From NCBI RefSeq assembly GCF_900187385.1, contig NZ_FYEY01000001.1:2294001-2358000 (forward strand): 64,000 bases of DNA, read 5' to 3'. Origin of the DNA: Streptomyces sp. 2114.4 (GTDB lineage: Bacteria > Actinomycetota > Actinomycetes > Streptomycetales > Streptomycetaceae). A model generated the notes under the pieces. It made no database searches. It was not told the origin of the DNA and saw nothing but the letters and a program-made list of their open reading frames with translations. The position numbers and the translations under genes were made by a program. Numbering within the stretch: position 1 is the stretch's first letter; every line of letters begins with the position of its first letter. Positions 40,371 to 49,849 of this stretch are shown here, piece after piece.

Positions 40371-42883
40371 CAGGAGGCCACCGCCTTGCCGTCGGCGCCC
40401 GTGGCCCCACGGGTGAAGCGGGGGTGGATCAACCCCACACAGGTATAGGGAAGTTCGCCCACCTCTTCGACGGGCACGCCCCGTTGTTCCGCCAGGAGGC
40501 GCACATGATCGAGATCGGCCCCGGCTCCCTGCCGGGCCAGGATCTTCCAGGGGACCCGGCGGAGCAGGACACGTGTGGTCTCGCCGACACCGGGCTTCAC
40601 GAGATTGATGTCGTGGATGCCGTACTCCTCGCTGATCCGCTCGACGGCCGCCCAGCCCTCCCAGGTGGGCCTCCGGTCGGCGGCGGCCAGCTCCTTCACC
40701 TCCGCCGCGACCTCCGCGGCCACGTCGTCGAAGCGGGCGGTGACCGCGTCCAGGAACGCGTGCGAGACATCCGCCGCCGCCAGGTCGCGGTAGAACTTCG
40801 CGCCGTGGAAGTCGTCCGGCCCCACGAGGTCGTCGCGCAGGACGGTACGGGATATGAGGCCGGAGACGGTGGAGTTGAGGCAGGCGGACGGGATGAGGAA
40901 GTCGTCCCTGGTGCCATAGGTCTCGACGCAGCCGCCGGGGTCGGCGAGCACGGCGATCCGCGGGTCGAAGCCCGGGAAGTCCGCCAGGGCCTGGGCGAGT
41001 TCGCGGGTGATGGCGCCCTTGCCGGTCCAGCCGTCCACGAAGACGACATCCGCCGGATCGTGACGGTCGGCCAGCCAGCGCAGCGCGGTGGTGTCGATGC
41101 CCCGGCCGCGGACGATCGAGAGGGTGTAGTGCGGCAGCTCCACGCCGTGGGTGTGCAGCGCCCAGCGGCGCATCAGCACCCCGACGGGGGTGCCGGCCCG
41201 TGCCAGCGACACCAGCACGGGGCGTGGGCCGCGTTCGGCGAGCACGGTCCCGGTGACGGTCCCGACCGCCCGGGCGATCCGGCTCGCGGAGGTCCGCAGG
41301 GCGCTGTGGAACAGCTCCTGGTACCGCTCGCTCGGCTGGTATTCGACCGGCAGCGACTCGGCGTAGTGGGCTCCGCCGCGCTGAATCGCCTCCTCGCGTT
41401 CCTCGGTCGGCGCTTCCAGGGTGACGTCGGAGAGGTCCTGCAGCAGCCAGCCGACCTCGTCAGCGGTGTAGGAGGAGAAGGCGGGGCCGCGCAGCGGTTC
41501 GGGGAGGGGCAGGGAACGGGCCTGCGGTACGGGATGAGGGTGGGGCCGTTGCTGCGGCTGCGGGGCGTACGAGGGGATGACGGCGAGCAGCAGCCGGTCG
41601 GTGTGCTCGGCGAGCCGGTGCAGCAGGCCGTCGGTGGCGTGCAGTTCCGGGCAGTCCCCGTGCGAGTCCACGACGGCCACGATGGCGTCGAAGCCGCGTT
41701 CCGGGTCGGCTCCGGCCGCCACGTTGTAGGCGTACCGCTCCCCCGGCCCGTCGGCCGGGCTGTCGTGAGCGGGGAAGGACAGCCGGGTCCGTATCGCGTA
41801 TCCGGGGTCGTCGACGGCGAGCACCGGCGACCGGGTGGTGGTGGAGAAGAAGACCTGCGGCGCCGGCTCGGCGCCGCGCGCCTCCTCGGCCAGGAGGGTG
41901 TCCAGGGCCTCGGCCATCCGTAGCGGCGCGTACATCAACTCCTCGTTGCCGAGGACGAGGATGCGGCGGGCGCCGTCCAGTTGCCGGGCGATCCGGGCCG
42001 CCATGTGGGGCAGAGCGGCCTCCAGCCGGGCGCGGTGCGCCGGTGTGAAGCCGTGCCGGCCGCCGTCGGGCAGCCCGGCGGGCCAGTCGAGACCGACCCG
42101 TACGACGTCCGCGCCGGGCGCCGCCGGGAGGTCTGCGGCCGCCCGCGTCGCAAGGCCCTCCTGCGCGGCGACGATCTCCTGTCCGCGGGTCAGGACGTCC
42201 GCAGGCAGGTGTACGCCGCCCGCGGCCAGTGTGACGAGGTCGACGCGGGCGCCCAGTTCCGCCGCGAACTTCTCCAGGTGGTCGCGGTCCTCGTCGGAGC
42301 GCATGTCCACCAGGGCGACGACCACGTACCGCTCGCGCGGGAAGTGCGCATGCAGCGCGGTGATCGTGTTCAGGACGGTCCGGCCGGTGGAGAACTCGTC
42401 GTCGACGAGCACCAGCGGCCCGTCCCCGGCGAGGAGTGCACGGTCCTCCGGGAGCAGCAGATGTGAGGTGGCGTGGCTGTGCTCCTCCTCGAACCCGCCC
42501 ACCTGCGCCACGCCCGCGACCGGCCGGCGGGTGGAGTGCAGATACGGCGCGAGGGCCAGGCCGTCGGCCACCGAATGCCCCAGGCCGGTGGCGGTTTCGG
42601 CGTAGCCGAGGACGACGGAGCGGGCAGCGGCCTCGTCGCCCAGCAGCTTCCGCACCCGGCGCCCCAGCCCGACGCCTGCGCCGTGGACCACATCCGGCCG
42701 CTGGGGCACGTGCTTGCCGAGCACGTTCGACACGAGCAAATGGGCCCGCTTGGGGTTACGCCGCAGCGCCAGCCCCAGCAGTTCCGGCAGCTCGTCCCCG
42801 CCGCTCAGCGAGACCCCGAGCCGGCCGGCGACCCATTCTCCCGTCCAGACCACGTGTTCCGTCTCCTCGGTCGTACCGTTCAT
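40370..42883 (-). CDS. Fused PRTase_2-TRSP-StiP/PRTase_1-PELOTA protein
   Basis: An 837-residue multidomain protein. An N-terminal phosphoribosyltransferase domain has the PRPP loop LVLVDDEFSTGRT (157-169). A TRSP domain carries the eponymous FFSTTTRSP (345-353). A second PRTase/StiP domain starts at FSSYTADEVGWLL (469) and has its own loop VVFVDGWTGKGAI (613-625). A PELOTA-type RNA-binding domain ends the protein (about 765-825). In other genomes these are two or more separate genes; here a Pro/Gln/His-rich linker (438-465) joins them. The product is thought to make a nucleoside-like compound, but this is unproven. ATG at 42883, followed 68 bases upstream by the HpcH gene on the same strand. 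Confidence 0.87.
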   Translation of the reverse strand: MNGTTEETEHVVWTGEWVAGRLGVSLSGGDELPELLGLALRRNPKRAHLLVSNVLGKHVPQRPDVVHGAGVGLGRRVRKLLGDEAAARSVVLGYAETATGLGHSVADGLALAPYLHSTRRPVAGVAQVGGFEEEHSHATSHLLLPEDRALLAGDGPLVLVDDEFSTGRTVLNTITALHAHFPRERYVVVALVDMRSDEDRDHLEKFAAELGARVDLVTLAAGGVHLPADVLTRGQEIVAAQEGLATRAAADLPAAPGADVVRVGLDWPAGLPDGGRHGFTPAHRARLEAALPHMAARIARQLDGARRILVLGNEELMYAPLRMAEALDTLLAEEARGAEPAPQVFFSTTTRSPVLAVDDPGYAIRTRLSFPAHDSPADGPGERYAYNVAAGADPERGFDAIVAVVDSHGDCPELHATDGLLHRLAEHTDRLLLAVIPSYAPQPQQRPHPHPVPQARSLPLPEPLRGPAFSSYTADEVGWLLQDLSDVTLEAPTEEREEAIQRGGAHYAESLPVEYQPSERYQELFHSALRTSASRIARAVGTVTGTVLAERGPRPVLVSLARAGTPVGVLMRRWALHTHGVELPHYTLSIVRGRGIDTTALRWLADRHDPADVVFVDGWTGKGAITRELAQALADFPGFDPRIAVLADPGGCVETYGTRDDFLIPSACLNSTVSGLISRTVLRDDLVGPDDFHGAKFYRDLAAADVSHAFLDAVTARFDDVAAEVAAEVKELAAADRRPTWEGWAAVERISEEYGIHDINLVKPGVGETTRVLLRRVPWKILARQGAGADLDHVRLLAEQRGVPVEEVGELPYTCVGLIHPRFTRGATGADGKAVAS

Positions 42884-42951
42884 CTGTTTTCCCGCAGGTC
42901 AGTCCTGCTCATGTCTGTTCAGTTCTGTTCATGTTGCCCACGCCCGCTCGC

Positions 42952-44124
42952 TCACGTCTGCGGCAGGCTCGCCGTCAGCAGCTCCACGAACCCGATGCCT
43001 TCCCGGGCCACCCCGAACGCCTCGGCGCGCAGCAGGGTCCGCTCGGCCCAGGCGCGATGCGGCTTCACCTCGTTCATCTTGTTCGTATACGAGGAGCGCA
43101 GCACCCCGCCGTCGCCCTGCTCGGGCCGCAGGATGTCGACCGCGTCGCTGAACTCCTCGTGGCTGACGACCGAAAGGGCGTGGACCGGCGCGACATGCGA
43201 GGGGTGGATGCAGGTCTTGCCCTGCAGACCGTTCGCGCGGTCGAGTTCGATCTCCCGCAGCAGGCCGTCCATGTCGTGCTCGATCAGGGCCGTGCGCAAC
43301 TCCTCGGCGCGTCCGAGGAACGGGCTGCGGCGCAGCTGCGGCTTGAACATCCGCTCCTGCAGCCGGAAGTACTCCCACACCGGGCCGGTGACCGTGAACC
43401 CCGTGCCGTCCGCCCGCCCCAGCACATTCACCACGTCGGCGATCACGGAGGCGACGATCTGGACGTCGTAGGCCGTCATGTCGGGGGCTCTGCGCAGGCC
43501 ATAGGCGGAGCAGAAGTCCGTGACGCCGAGCCGCAGGGCAAGCACCCGGTCCCGGTATTTGTCCACGGTCCGGGCGATGCCCGCAAGGGTGTCGGCGCGG
43601 CTCTCCAGGTGCAGCAGCTCCGGCGATTCCAGTACCGGCATCACGAACAGCCGCCGGGCGCAGTCGCCCTCGGCCTCGTTCAGCGCCTCGAGGAACGGGA
43701 TGCCACGCTCCTCGGTGAACTTCGGAAGTACGAATCCGGACAGCCTGTGCACGGCAGTGCCCATCCGGCGGACCAGATCCGGTATTTGGCCGGGGGTGCG
43801 GACGCGGATGAACAGCAGGGGAAGACCGGCGCCCGCGGTGGCCGCCTCGTCGAGAACGCCGAGCTGCCGCACCAGGTTCTCCTCGCCGGCCTCGACATCC
43901 CCGTCACCTATGGAGTCCTCGAGGCACAGGACCATGGAGGTCACGCCACGCGCGGCCTGCTTGAGGACATCGGCGGCGAGTCGCGGGCGGGTGGCGGGGC
44001 TGTAGAGCGTCGCCCCCAGGGCGACCGCGAGCGTGCGGGCCGGAGAGCCGGCGGTGAACTCCACCGGCTCCTGGTGGAACAGTGCCTTCCGACTGTCGGG
44101 CGGAAGGTGCCCAAAATGGCGCAT
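42952..44124 (-). CDS. HpcH/HpaI aldolase / citrate-lyase-beta-like protein
   Basis: A 390-residue TIM-barrel C-C lyase. TLYSPATRPRLAADVLKQA, MVLCLEDSIGDGDVEAGEENL (metal-binding Glu and Asp), VLPKFTE, RLGVTDFCSAYGLRR and KTCIHPSHVAPV fit the citrate lyase beta (CitE)-like family. In ter-linked clusters this protein is the expected C-C lyase partner of the PRTases. GGGGAG six bases before the ATG at 44124. It is the first gene of the three-gene minus-strand operon that ends with the HAD gene, and is divergent from the TerD gene at 44342. Confidence 0.87.
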   Translation of the reverse strand: MRHFGHLPPDSRKALFHQEPVEFTAGSPARTLAVALGATLYSPATRPRLAADVLKQAARGVTSMVLCLEDSIGDGDVEAGEENLVRQLGVLDEAATAGAGLPLLFIRVRTPGQIPDLVRRMGTAVHRLSGFVLPKFTEERGIPFLEALNEAEGDCARRLFVMPVLESPELLHLESRADTLAGIARTVDKYRDRVLALRLGVTDFCSAYGLRRAPDMTAYDVQIVASVIADVVNVLGRADGTGFTVTGPVWEYFRLQERMFKPQLRRSPFLGRAEELRTALIEHDMDGLLREIELDRANGLQGKTCIHPSHVAPVHALSVVSHEEFSDAVDILRPEQGDGGVLRSSYTNKMNEVKPHRAWAERTLLRAEAFGVAREGIGFVELLTASLPQT

Positions 44125-44341
44125 ATAACTCCCCGTCTCCCTGCGGGATCCGGCACCCCCGCTGCGTCTCGCTGTCTGGATCCAGCCGGTAATCGTACGT
44201 GTGTGGGGGCACGGTTAGTTCCCGCGTGCAGGAAAATCACCTAACCCCCACGAGGCGCCCGGGTGTCCGCTGCCGCGCCCCGGGAACGGATCGCGGCCCC
44301 CCGCGTTGTCGCTGCGACCTCCGGGAAGGCAGGATTGCGGC

Positions 44342-45502
44342 ATGACGCACGCGATGCTGAAAGGGTCGAACGTACCCCTCGATGCCACGGCGGTCCGGGC
44401 CGTCCTGCGCTGGACCCCCGGCGCCGGTGTCCCCGATGTCGATGCCTCGGCCCTGCTGGTGGGACCCGAGGGGCGTGTGAACTCCGACGAGGACTTCGTC
44501 TTCTACAACCAACCGCGGCACCCCAGTGGGCTGGTGCGGCACCTGCCCAAGACCCGGCTCGCGGAGAGCCTGACCGACACCATCGAGGCGGATCTGTCGG
44601 CGCTGGACGCGTCGGTGGACCGGGTCGTGCTGGCCGCCTCGTCGGACGGTGGCGCGTTCGCGGGCGTCACGGACCTGCGGGTCGTGCTGTACGACGCGGC
44701 GCAGAGCGACGGCGAGCCGATCGCGGTCTTCGATGTGGTTCCCGAAACGGGCGAGGAAACGGCCCTGATCTGCGGGGAGTTGTACCGGCGCGCCGACAGC
44801 TGGAAATTCCGCGCCCTGGGGCAGGGGTACGAGAGCGGACTGGTCGGCCTGGCGACGGAGTTCGGGATCTCGGTGGAGGAGAACGAAGCCGCCGCCGACG
44901 CTCCGCCGGCCTCACAAGCCCCGGTGTCGGCGCCCCCCGGCCCGGAGCCGGCGGCGGCCACCGCCCCGGCCCCCGGGAGCGAGCCCGGCCCGTCCGGCGA
45001 CCCGACCGTCCCCGCCCAGCCCGGCCCCGGCCCGGCGGTGACCGGCCCCGCCGCCTCCGCCGCGACCCCGCCGCCCAGCACCTGGCCCGAGGAGGCCTTT
45101 GGCCCCCCGTCCGCGGCGGCCCCCCAGGCCTCTTCGGCATCGGACCCGGAGGCGGTCACCCAGCATGTGCCGGACGCCATGCCGGAGCCCCTTTCGTCCG
45201 CACCGCTGCCCCCACCACCCACCGTGGCGCCCCAGCCGCCGGGGACTCCGCCCACGGGCGGCGGCTACGGCTATCCGCAGAACGTTCCGCCACCGCCGGC
45301 GCAACCCCCGGCCCAGCCCGCCTACGGCTACCCGGGACCGCCGCCCCAGCACCAGCCGCAGCAGCCGCCGTCCCCGTACGGCGCTCCGCACCCGACGCAG
45401 CATCCGCCGGCGTCGACGTACGGCTACCCGGTGCAGCAGCCCTTCGTGCCGGACCCGTCCTTCGTCCTGCCGCCCCAGGGCCCGCAGTTCCAGCGCCGGT
45501 AG
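44342..45502 (+). CDS. TerD domain protein with a long Pro-rich C-terminus
   Basis: A 386-residue protein. The first 180 residues are a TerD domain (MLKGSNVPLDATAVRAVLRW to WKFRALGQGYESGLVGLATEFG) with the calcium-binding DVDASALLV and SDEDFVFYNQ motifs. The remaining 200 residues are Pro/Ala/Gln-rich with YGYP-type repeats (GYGYPQN, AYGYPGPP, TYGYPVQQ). This tail could be a disordered interaction region or a low-complexity scaffold. The ATG is at 44342. It is divergent from the HpcH gene and convergent with the TerA gene. Confidence 0.87.
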   Translation: MTHAMLKGSNVPLDATAVRAVLRWTPGAGVPDVDASALLVGPEGRVNSDEDFVFYNQPRHPSGLVRHLPKTRLAESLTDTIEADLSALDASVDRVVLAASSDGGAFAGVTDLRVVLYDAAQSDGEPIAVFDVVPETGEETALICGELYRRADSWKFRALGQGYESGLVGLATEFGISVEENEAAADAPPASQAPVSAPPGPEPAAATAPAPGSEPGPSGDPTVPAQPGPGPAVTGPAASAATPPPSTWPEEAFGPPSAAAPQASSASDPEAVTQHVPDAMPEPLSSAPLPPPPTVAPQPPGTPPTGGGYGYPQNVPPPPAQPPAQPAYGYPGPPPQHQPQQPPSPYGAPHPTQHPPASTYGYPVQQPFVPDPSFVLPPQGPQFQRR

Positions 45503-45670
45503 GGAGACCGGGCGGATGCCCCCGGCGGCGGGGGCACGGCACGGACGTATAGCCGTGGGGGCGCGGACGGACGCGAGCCCGCGGGGGCGCGGCACGGACC
45601 GGCGGCCGCGGGGGCCGGAGCCGGAACCAGCGGCGCGCCGCACCGGCGGCGGGGCCGCGGCGCGCCCGGC

Positions 45671-46414
45671 TCAGGCGTTCGTCTTGTAGCCCCGCCCCCA
45701 CTGCAGCCCCCAGCCGTACAGCCGGTCGAGCTCCGCCTGGAAGCCGTAGACGTACTTCACCTCGCGGCGCACCGTCAGCTCGCCCTTGACGTTCTCCAGC
45801 ATGAAGACGGCGCAGGAGCGCGCCTGTGGCGCCCGCTCGTCCAGCTTGACCTCCAGCCGCGGTCCGCTGCTCGGATAGAGCGTCACGACCGCATGCGTAC
45901 GGTCGAAGGCCGGTGTGCCGTCGTAGATGTAGACGAAGATCAGCATGCGCTTGATCTCGTCGCGGTGGTCCAGGTTGATGTACAGCGTCTCGCCGGATCC
46001 CGAACCGAAGCGGTCATCACCGCTGAGCTTGACGAAGGGCGCCCCGTTGAGATCGCCCAGGAAGTTTCCCAGCGGCTGCACCACGCCCCTGGTGCCGTCC
46101 GTGAGCTCGTACAGACAGGCCAGATCCAGGTCGACATTGACCACGGCCGGCCCCTGCGCCTGCACTATCTCGGGCTTGAACAGTTTGCCCGGATGCCGCA
46201 GCAGGCCGCCCCTGCCCTGCCCGCTCCGCTCGTGCAGGTCCGAGGTCCGCATCTGCCAGTGCAGATTGACCCGCAGATGTCCGGTGGCCGCCCCCTGCTT
46301 GGTCAGGGAGACGGCCGGATTGCGTTTCGTCAGCTCGACGACGTACGACGCTCCGCCGCTGTCGAAGTCGAACTTCGCGGCGCCACCGCGCCACAGATTC
46401 CCCAGGAACGACAC
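45671..46414 (-). CDS. TerA-like tellurium resistance protein
   Basis: A 247-residue protein with two TerD-like halves. The first half (PAVSLTKQGAATGHLRVNLHW and VNVDLDLACLYELTDG) and the GDLNGAPFVKLSGDDRFGSGSGETLYINL repeat, with the D-D-R-x-G and N-L motifs, mark the TerA/TerD group that binds calcium. KVKYVYGFQAELDRLYGWG near the end is TerA-like. GTG at 46414 is chosen because upstream codons have no ribosome binding site. The gene runs with the DUF475 gene on the same strand, 99 bases apart. Confidence 0.82.
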   Translation of the reverse strand: MSFLGNLWRGGAAKFDFDSGGASYVVELTKRNPAVSLTKQGAATGHLRVNLHWQMRTSDLHERSGQGRGGLLRHPGKLFKPEIVQAQGPAVVNVDLDLACLYELTDGTRGVVQPLGNFLGDLNGAPFVKLSGDDRFGSGSGETLYINLDHRDEIKRMLIFVYIYDGTPAFDRTHAVVTLYPSSGPRLEVKLDERAPQARSCAVFMLENVKGELTVRREVKYVYGFQAELDRLYGWGLQWGRGYKTNA

Positions 46415-46513
46415 TCTGCCCACCCCATAGCTCGGCCCCACATCGCTGCGGGGCGGCCCGAGGTCCGCACCTCGCAGCCGCCCCGCCAAGAGCGTTCCTC
46501 AATCAGCGTCGCG

Positions 46514-47644
46514 TCACACGCGGTGCGCGACTTCCGACGGTGCCTCGGAGGAATCTCCCGGCTTGCCCTCGCGCCGGTTCCGGACCATGGACGAGACGAA
46601 GGAGAGGCCGATCAGCGCGACGCCCACCAGGCCGGTGACGACCTCGGGGATCTCGTACTTGATCGTGGCGAGCAGGATGAGGGCCAGCGCGCCGATCGCG
46701 TAGTGGGCGCCGTGCTCCAGGTAGACGTAGTCGTCCAGGGTCCCCTTGCGGACCAGGAAGACGGTCAGCGAGCGGATGTACATCGCGCCGATGCCCAGGC
46801 CCAGCGCCATCATGAAGATGTCGTTGGTGATGGCGAAGGAGCTGATGACGCCGTCGAAGGAGAAGGACGCGTCGATGACCTCGAGGTAGAGGAACATGAA
46901 GAACGCGGCCTTGCCGGCCAGGCCCACGGCCGCGCCGGTGCCCTGCTTCGCGGGAGCCGCCGCGGCCTCCTCGCCCTCTTCGTCCTCGTCGTCCTCGAGC
47001 TTGTCCTCGAAGTAGCCGGAGATGCCGCCGACGACGAGATAGGTGATCATGCCCGCGACCCCGGACAGCAGGACCGTGGCGCTCTTGTCACCGGCACCGT
47101 GCGCGGCGTCGGTGGCCACCGTCATCGCGCTCACCAGCAGGACGACCAGCGCGATGATGACCGACAGCATGTCGAGCTTGCCCATCTTGGCCATGGGCTT
47201 CTCGATCCAGGAAAGCCACTTGTAGTCGCGCTCCTCGAATATGAAGTCGAGGAAGATCATCAGCAGGAAGATTCCGCCGAAGGCCGCGATGGCCGGGTGC
47301 GCGCTGGTGACCAGTTCCTGGTATTGCGCCTTGTCATTGATGGCGAGGCTGACCGCCTCGATCGGTCCCAGCTTCGCGGTGATCGCGACAATGACGACCG
47401 GGAACACCAGCCGCATGCCGAACACCGCGATGAGGATGCCGACGGTGAGGAAGATCTTCTGCCAGAAGGCGTTCATCTTGCGCAGGATGCCTGCGTTGAT
47501 CACGGCATTGTCGAACGAGAGCGAGATCTCCAGGACGGACAGGATCCCGACGATCGCGAGCCCCTGCCACCCCCAGAGCACGCCCGCCAAGGCGAGGCCT
47601 ATCACCGTGATGGCGAACGACCAGCCAAAGGTTTTCAGGAGCAC
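46514..47644 (-). CDS. DUF475 (TerC-like) integral membrane protein
   Basis: A 376-residue protein with about nine membrane helices. ISLSFDNAVINAGILRKM (about residues 40-58), FLDFIFEERDYKWLSW, EVIDASFSFDGVISSFAIT and a cytoplasmic acidic segment (KLEDDEDEEGEEAA, about 213-226) are visible. The SFDNAV and SFDGVI pairs are TerC hallmarks, implying divalent-metal transport. Several TerC/DUF475 proteins export Mn2+. GTG start at 47644. It follows the two TerD genes in transcription order and sits in the ter cluster. Confidence 0.87.
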   Translation of the reverse strand: MLLKTFGWSFAITVIGLALAGVLWGWQGLAIVGILSVLEISLSFDNAVINAGILRKMNAFWQKIFLTVGILIAVFGMRLVFPVVIVAITAKLGPIEAVSLAINDKAQYQELVTSAHPAIAAFGGIFLLMIFLDFIFEERDYKWLSWIEKPMAKMGKLDMLSVIIALVVLLVSAMTVATDAAHGAGDKSATVLLSGVAGMITYLVVGGISGYFEDKLEDDEDEEGEEAAAAPAKQGTGAAVGLAGKAAFFMFLYLEVIDASFSFDGVISSFAITNDIFMMALGLGIGAMYIRSLTVFLVRKGTLDDYVYLEHGAHYAIGALALILLATIKYEIPEVVTGLVGVALIGLSFVSSMVRNRREGKPGDSSEAPSEVAHRV

Positions 47645-47676
47645 TGCCTACCCAATCCCTCGCTGTATGGGGTCCC

Positions 47677-47693
47677 CCGCGCGCAGCGCGCGG
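47677..47693 (-). terminator. GC-only hairpin after the TerD gene
   Basis: CCGCGCGC (47677-47684) and GCGCGCGG (47686-47693) are inverted repeats with one spacer base, directly downstream of the TerD gene on the minus strand. Likely a terminator, separating it from the DUF475 gene. Confidence 0.5.
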
Positions 47694-47697
47694 CGCT

Positions 47698-48273
47698 TTA
47701 CGAAACGTTGACCCCGAAGTCTAGAGCGATGCCCCGCAGACCCGACGCGTACCCCTGTCCCACCGCCCGGAACTTCCATTCGTCGTTGTGGCGGTACACC
47801 TCGCCGAAGATCATTGCGGTTTCGGCGGAGGCGTCCTCGCTGAGGTCGTAACGGGCGAGTTCGCTGCCGTCGGCCTGATTGACGATCCGGATAAAGGCGT
47901 TGCTGACCTGGCCGAAGCTCTGGCCGCGCGCCTCGGCCTCATGGATCGAGACCGGAAAAACGATCTTGTCGACCTGTTCGGGCACCTGCGAGAGATCGAC
48001 GAGGACCGACTCGTCGTCGCCCTCTCCCTCGCCGGTGAGATTGTCCCCGGTGTGCTCGACGGAGCCCTCGGGGCTCTTGAGGTTGTTGTAGAAGACGAAG
48101 TACTCGTCCCCCAGCACCCGGCCCGACCGGCACAGCAGCGCGCTGGCGTCGAGGTCGAAGGGTGCCCCGGTCGTGGACCGTGCGTCCCAGCCGAGGCCGA
48201 CCATGATCTGCGTGAGATCCGGAGCGGCCTTGGAAAGGGAGACATTTCCCCCCTTGGCGAGCGTGACGCTCAT
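47698..48273 (-). CDS. TerD domain protein (191 aa)
   Basis: A 191-residue stand-alone TerD protein. [40 protein letters not shown] (calcium-binding DLD), [32 protein letters not shown] and the C-terminal [22 protein letters not shown] are all standard. It shares its length and most motifs with the paralog at 48487. GGGAGG sits before the ATG at 48273. TerD proteins bind calcium and act in stress signalling at the membrane. Confidence 0.92.
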   Translation of the reverse strand: MSVTLAKGGNVSLSKAAPDLTQIMVGLGWDARSTTGAPFDLDASALLCRSGRVLGDEYFVFYNNLKSPEGSVEHTGDNLTGEGEGDDESVLVDLSQVPEQVDKIVFPVSIHEAEARGQSFGQVSNAFIRIVNQADGSELARYDLSEDASAETAMIFGEVYRHNDEWKFRAVGQGYASGLRGIALDFGVNVS

Positions 48274-48486
48274 CGTGCGCTTCCTCCCCTGTGTCCGTGC
48301 GGGCCGTGTCCGGCGCGGCCCGCGTCCCTTGCACGTCCGGCGCCGCACTCCCCGGGCGGGGCGTACGGCGCCGGTCGCGGTCACTCCTGACCCGGCAGCC
48401 CCTGTGGTGGTGCTGCCCGGTCCGGACGTCGACGGTCCGATGACAGATCCCGTCGGATCCCCACGGGTCCCGTCGGCTCCGGTCGG

Positions 48487-49062
48487 TCAGACGTTGACGC
48501 CGAAATCCTGCGCGATGCCGCGCAGCCCCGAGGCGTAGCCCTGGCCGATGGCCCGGAACTTCCACTCGGCGCCGTTGCGGTACAGCTCGCCGAAGACCAT
48601 GGCGGTCTCGGTCGAGGCGTCCTCGCTCAGGTCGTAGCGCGCCAGCTCGTTGTTGTCGGCCTGGTTGACCACGCGGATGAAGGCGTTGCGCACCTGGCCG
48701 AAGCTCTGCTGGCGGGTCTCGGCGTCGTAGATCGACACCGGGAAGACGATCTTGGAGACATCGGCCGGCACCGCGGCCAGGTTCACCTTGATCTGCTCGT
48801 CGTCGCCCTCGCCCTCACCGGTGATGTTGTCACCGGTGTGCTCGACCGAACCGTCCGGGCTCTTCAGGTTGTTGAAGAACACGAAGTTCTGGTCGTTGGC
48901 CACCTTGCCCTGGTCGTTCGTCAGCAGGGCACTGGCGTCCAGGTCGAAGTCCGTACCGGTAGTCGTACGCGCGTCCCAGCCCAGACCGACGACGACGGCG
49001 GTCAGATTGGGGGCTTCCTTCGTCAGCGAGACGTTGCCGCCCTTGCTGAGGCTGACTCCCAC
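48487..49062 (-). CDS. TerD domain protein (191 aa)
   Basis: A 191-residue TerD paralog. [74 protein letters not shown] and [22 protein letters not shown] match the previous gene closely. GTG at 49062 is chosen over an in-frame ATG twelve bases earlier because it gives the conserved N-terminus; GGGAGGA is close upstream. The two genes look like a tandem duplication with a 213-base gap, which holds no gene. Confidence 0.9.
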   Translation of the reverse strand: MGVSLSKGGNVSLTKEAPNLTAVVVGLGWDARTTTGTDFDLDASALLTNDQGKVANDQNFVFFNNLKSPDGSVEHTGDNITGEGEGDDEQIKVNLAAVPADVSKIVFPVSIYDAETRQQSFGQVRNAFIRVVNQADNNELARYDLSEDASTETAMVFGELYRNGAEWKFRAIGQGYASGLRGIAQDFGVNV

Positions 49063-49244
49063 GAGTCCTCCCATAGATTCGAGGGGTACGTAAAGATTTG
49101 CGCCCCCATCGTGCATGGCATCGGATCAACGAATTGATCCTAGTGACCGGTTCCCACCGATTGCAGATATCGCACCTGGATCAGCGCGGATTCGGCCCGG
49201 TGGGCGCAGGAGGCACGAGGGGGCGCCTGGGAGAGTGCGCCGCC

Positions 49245-49703
49245 TCAGAGGGTGTCGAGCGCCTTGACGTACTCGTTCAGGTCACGGGCGTCGGGCAGGC
49301 CGTTGACGACCGTCCAGCGCACCACGCCCTCCTTGTCGATGATGAAGGTGCCGCGCACCGCGCAGCCCTTCTCCTCGTCGAAGACGCCGTACGCCCGCGA
49401 GGCCTCGCCGTGCGGCCAGAAGTCCGACAGCAGCGGGTACTCCAGCCCCTCCTGCTCGGCGAAGACGCGCAGCGAGAACGGGGAGTCGTTGGAGACCGCC
49501 AGCAGCTGGACGTCGTCGTTGACGAACTTCGGCAGCTCGTCACGGAGCGCGCAGAGCTCGCCGGTGCAGACGCCGGTGAAGGCGAAGGGGTAGAAGAGGA
49601 GGACGACGGCCTTCTCGCCGCGGAAGTCGGAGAGCTTGACCAGCTCGCCGTGCTGGTTCTTCAGCTCGAAATCCGGAGCCTTCGTGCCGACCTCGATCGC
49701 CAT
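49245..49703 (-). CDS. AhpE/PrxQ-like peroxiredoxin
   Basis: A 152-residue thioredoxin-fold peroxidase. FYPFAFTGVCTGEL carries the peroxidatic Cys 46 with the conserved Pro and Thr, and SDFWPHGEASRAYGVFDEEKG and RGTFIIDKEGVVRW are AhpE-like. Unlike one-Cys AhpE, a second cysteine sits five residues on (C46-T-G-E-L-C51), the spacing of atypical two-Cys PrxQ enzymes. It reduces H2O2 or organic hydroperoxides. ATG at 49703. Confidence 0.88.
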   Translation of the reverse strand: MAIEVGTKAPDFELKNQHGELVKLSDFRGEKAVVLLFYPFAFTGVCTGELCALRDELPKFVNDDVQLLAVSNDSPFSLRVFAEQEGLEYPLLSDFWPHGEASRAYGVFDEEKGCAVRGTFIIDKEGVVRWTVVNGLPDARDLNEYVKALDTL

Positions 49704-49849
49704 GGGTGGTTCCCTTCCGCTCACGCTCAACAGGACGCGGCCAACCCTACGCGCCGCGGTGCACGTCCGGGGAACCCGTCCTGAACAGGGCCGAGCCCCC
49801 TCCGGAACAGGCGGAGGGGGCTCGGTGGCGGACGGTGAGACCCTGCGGC

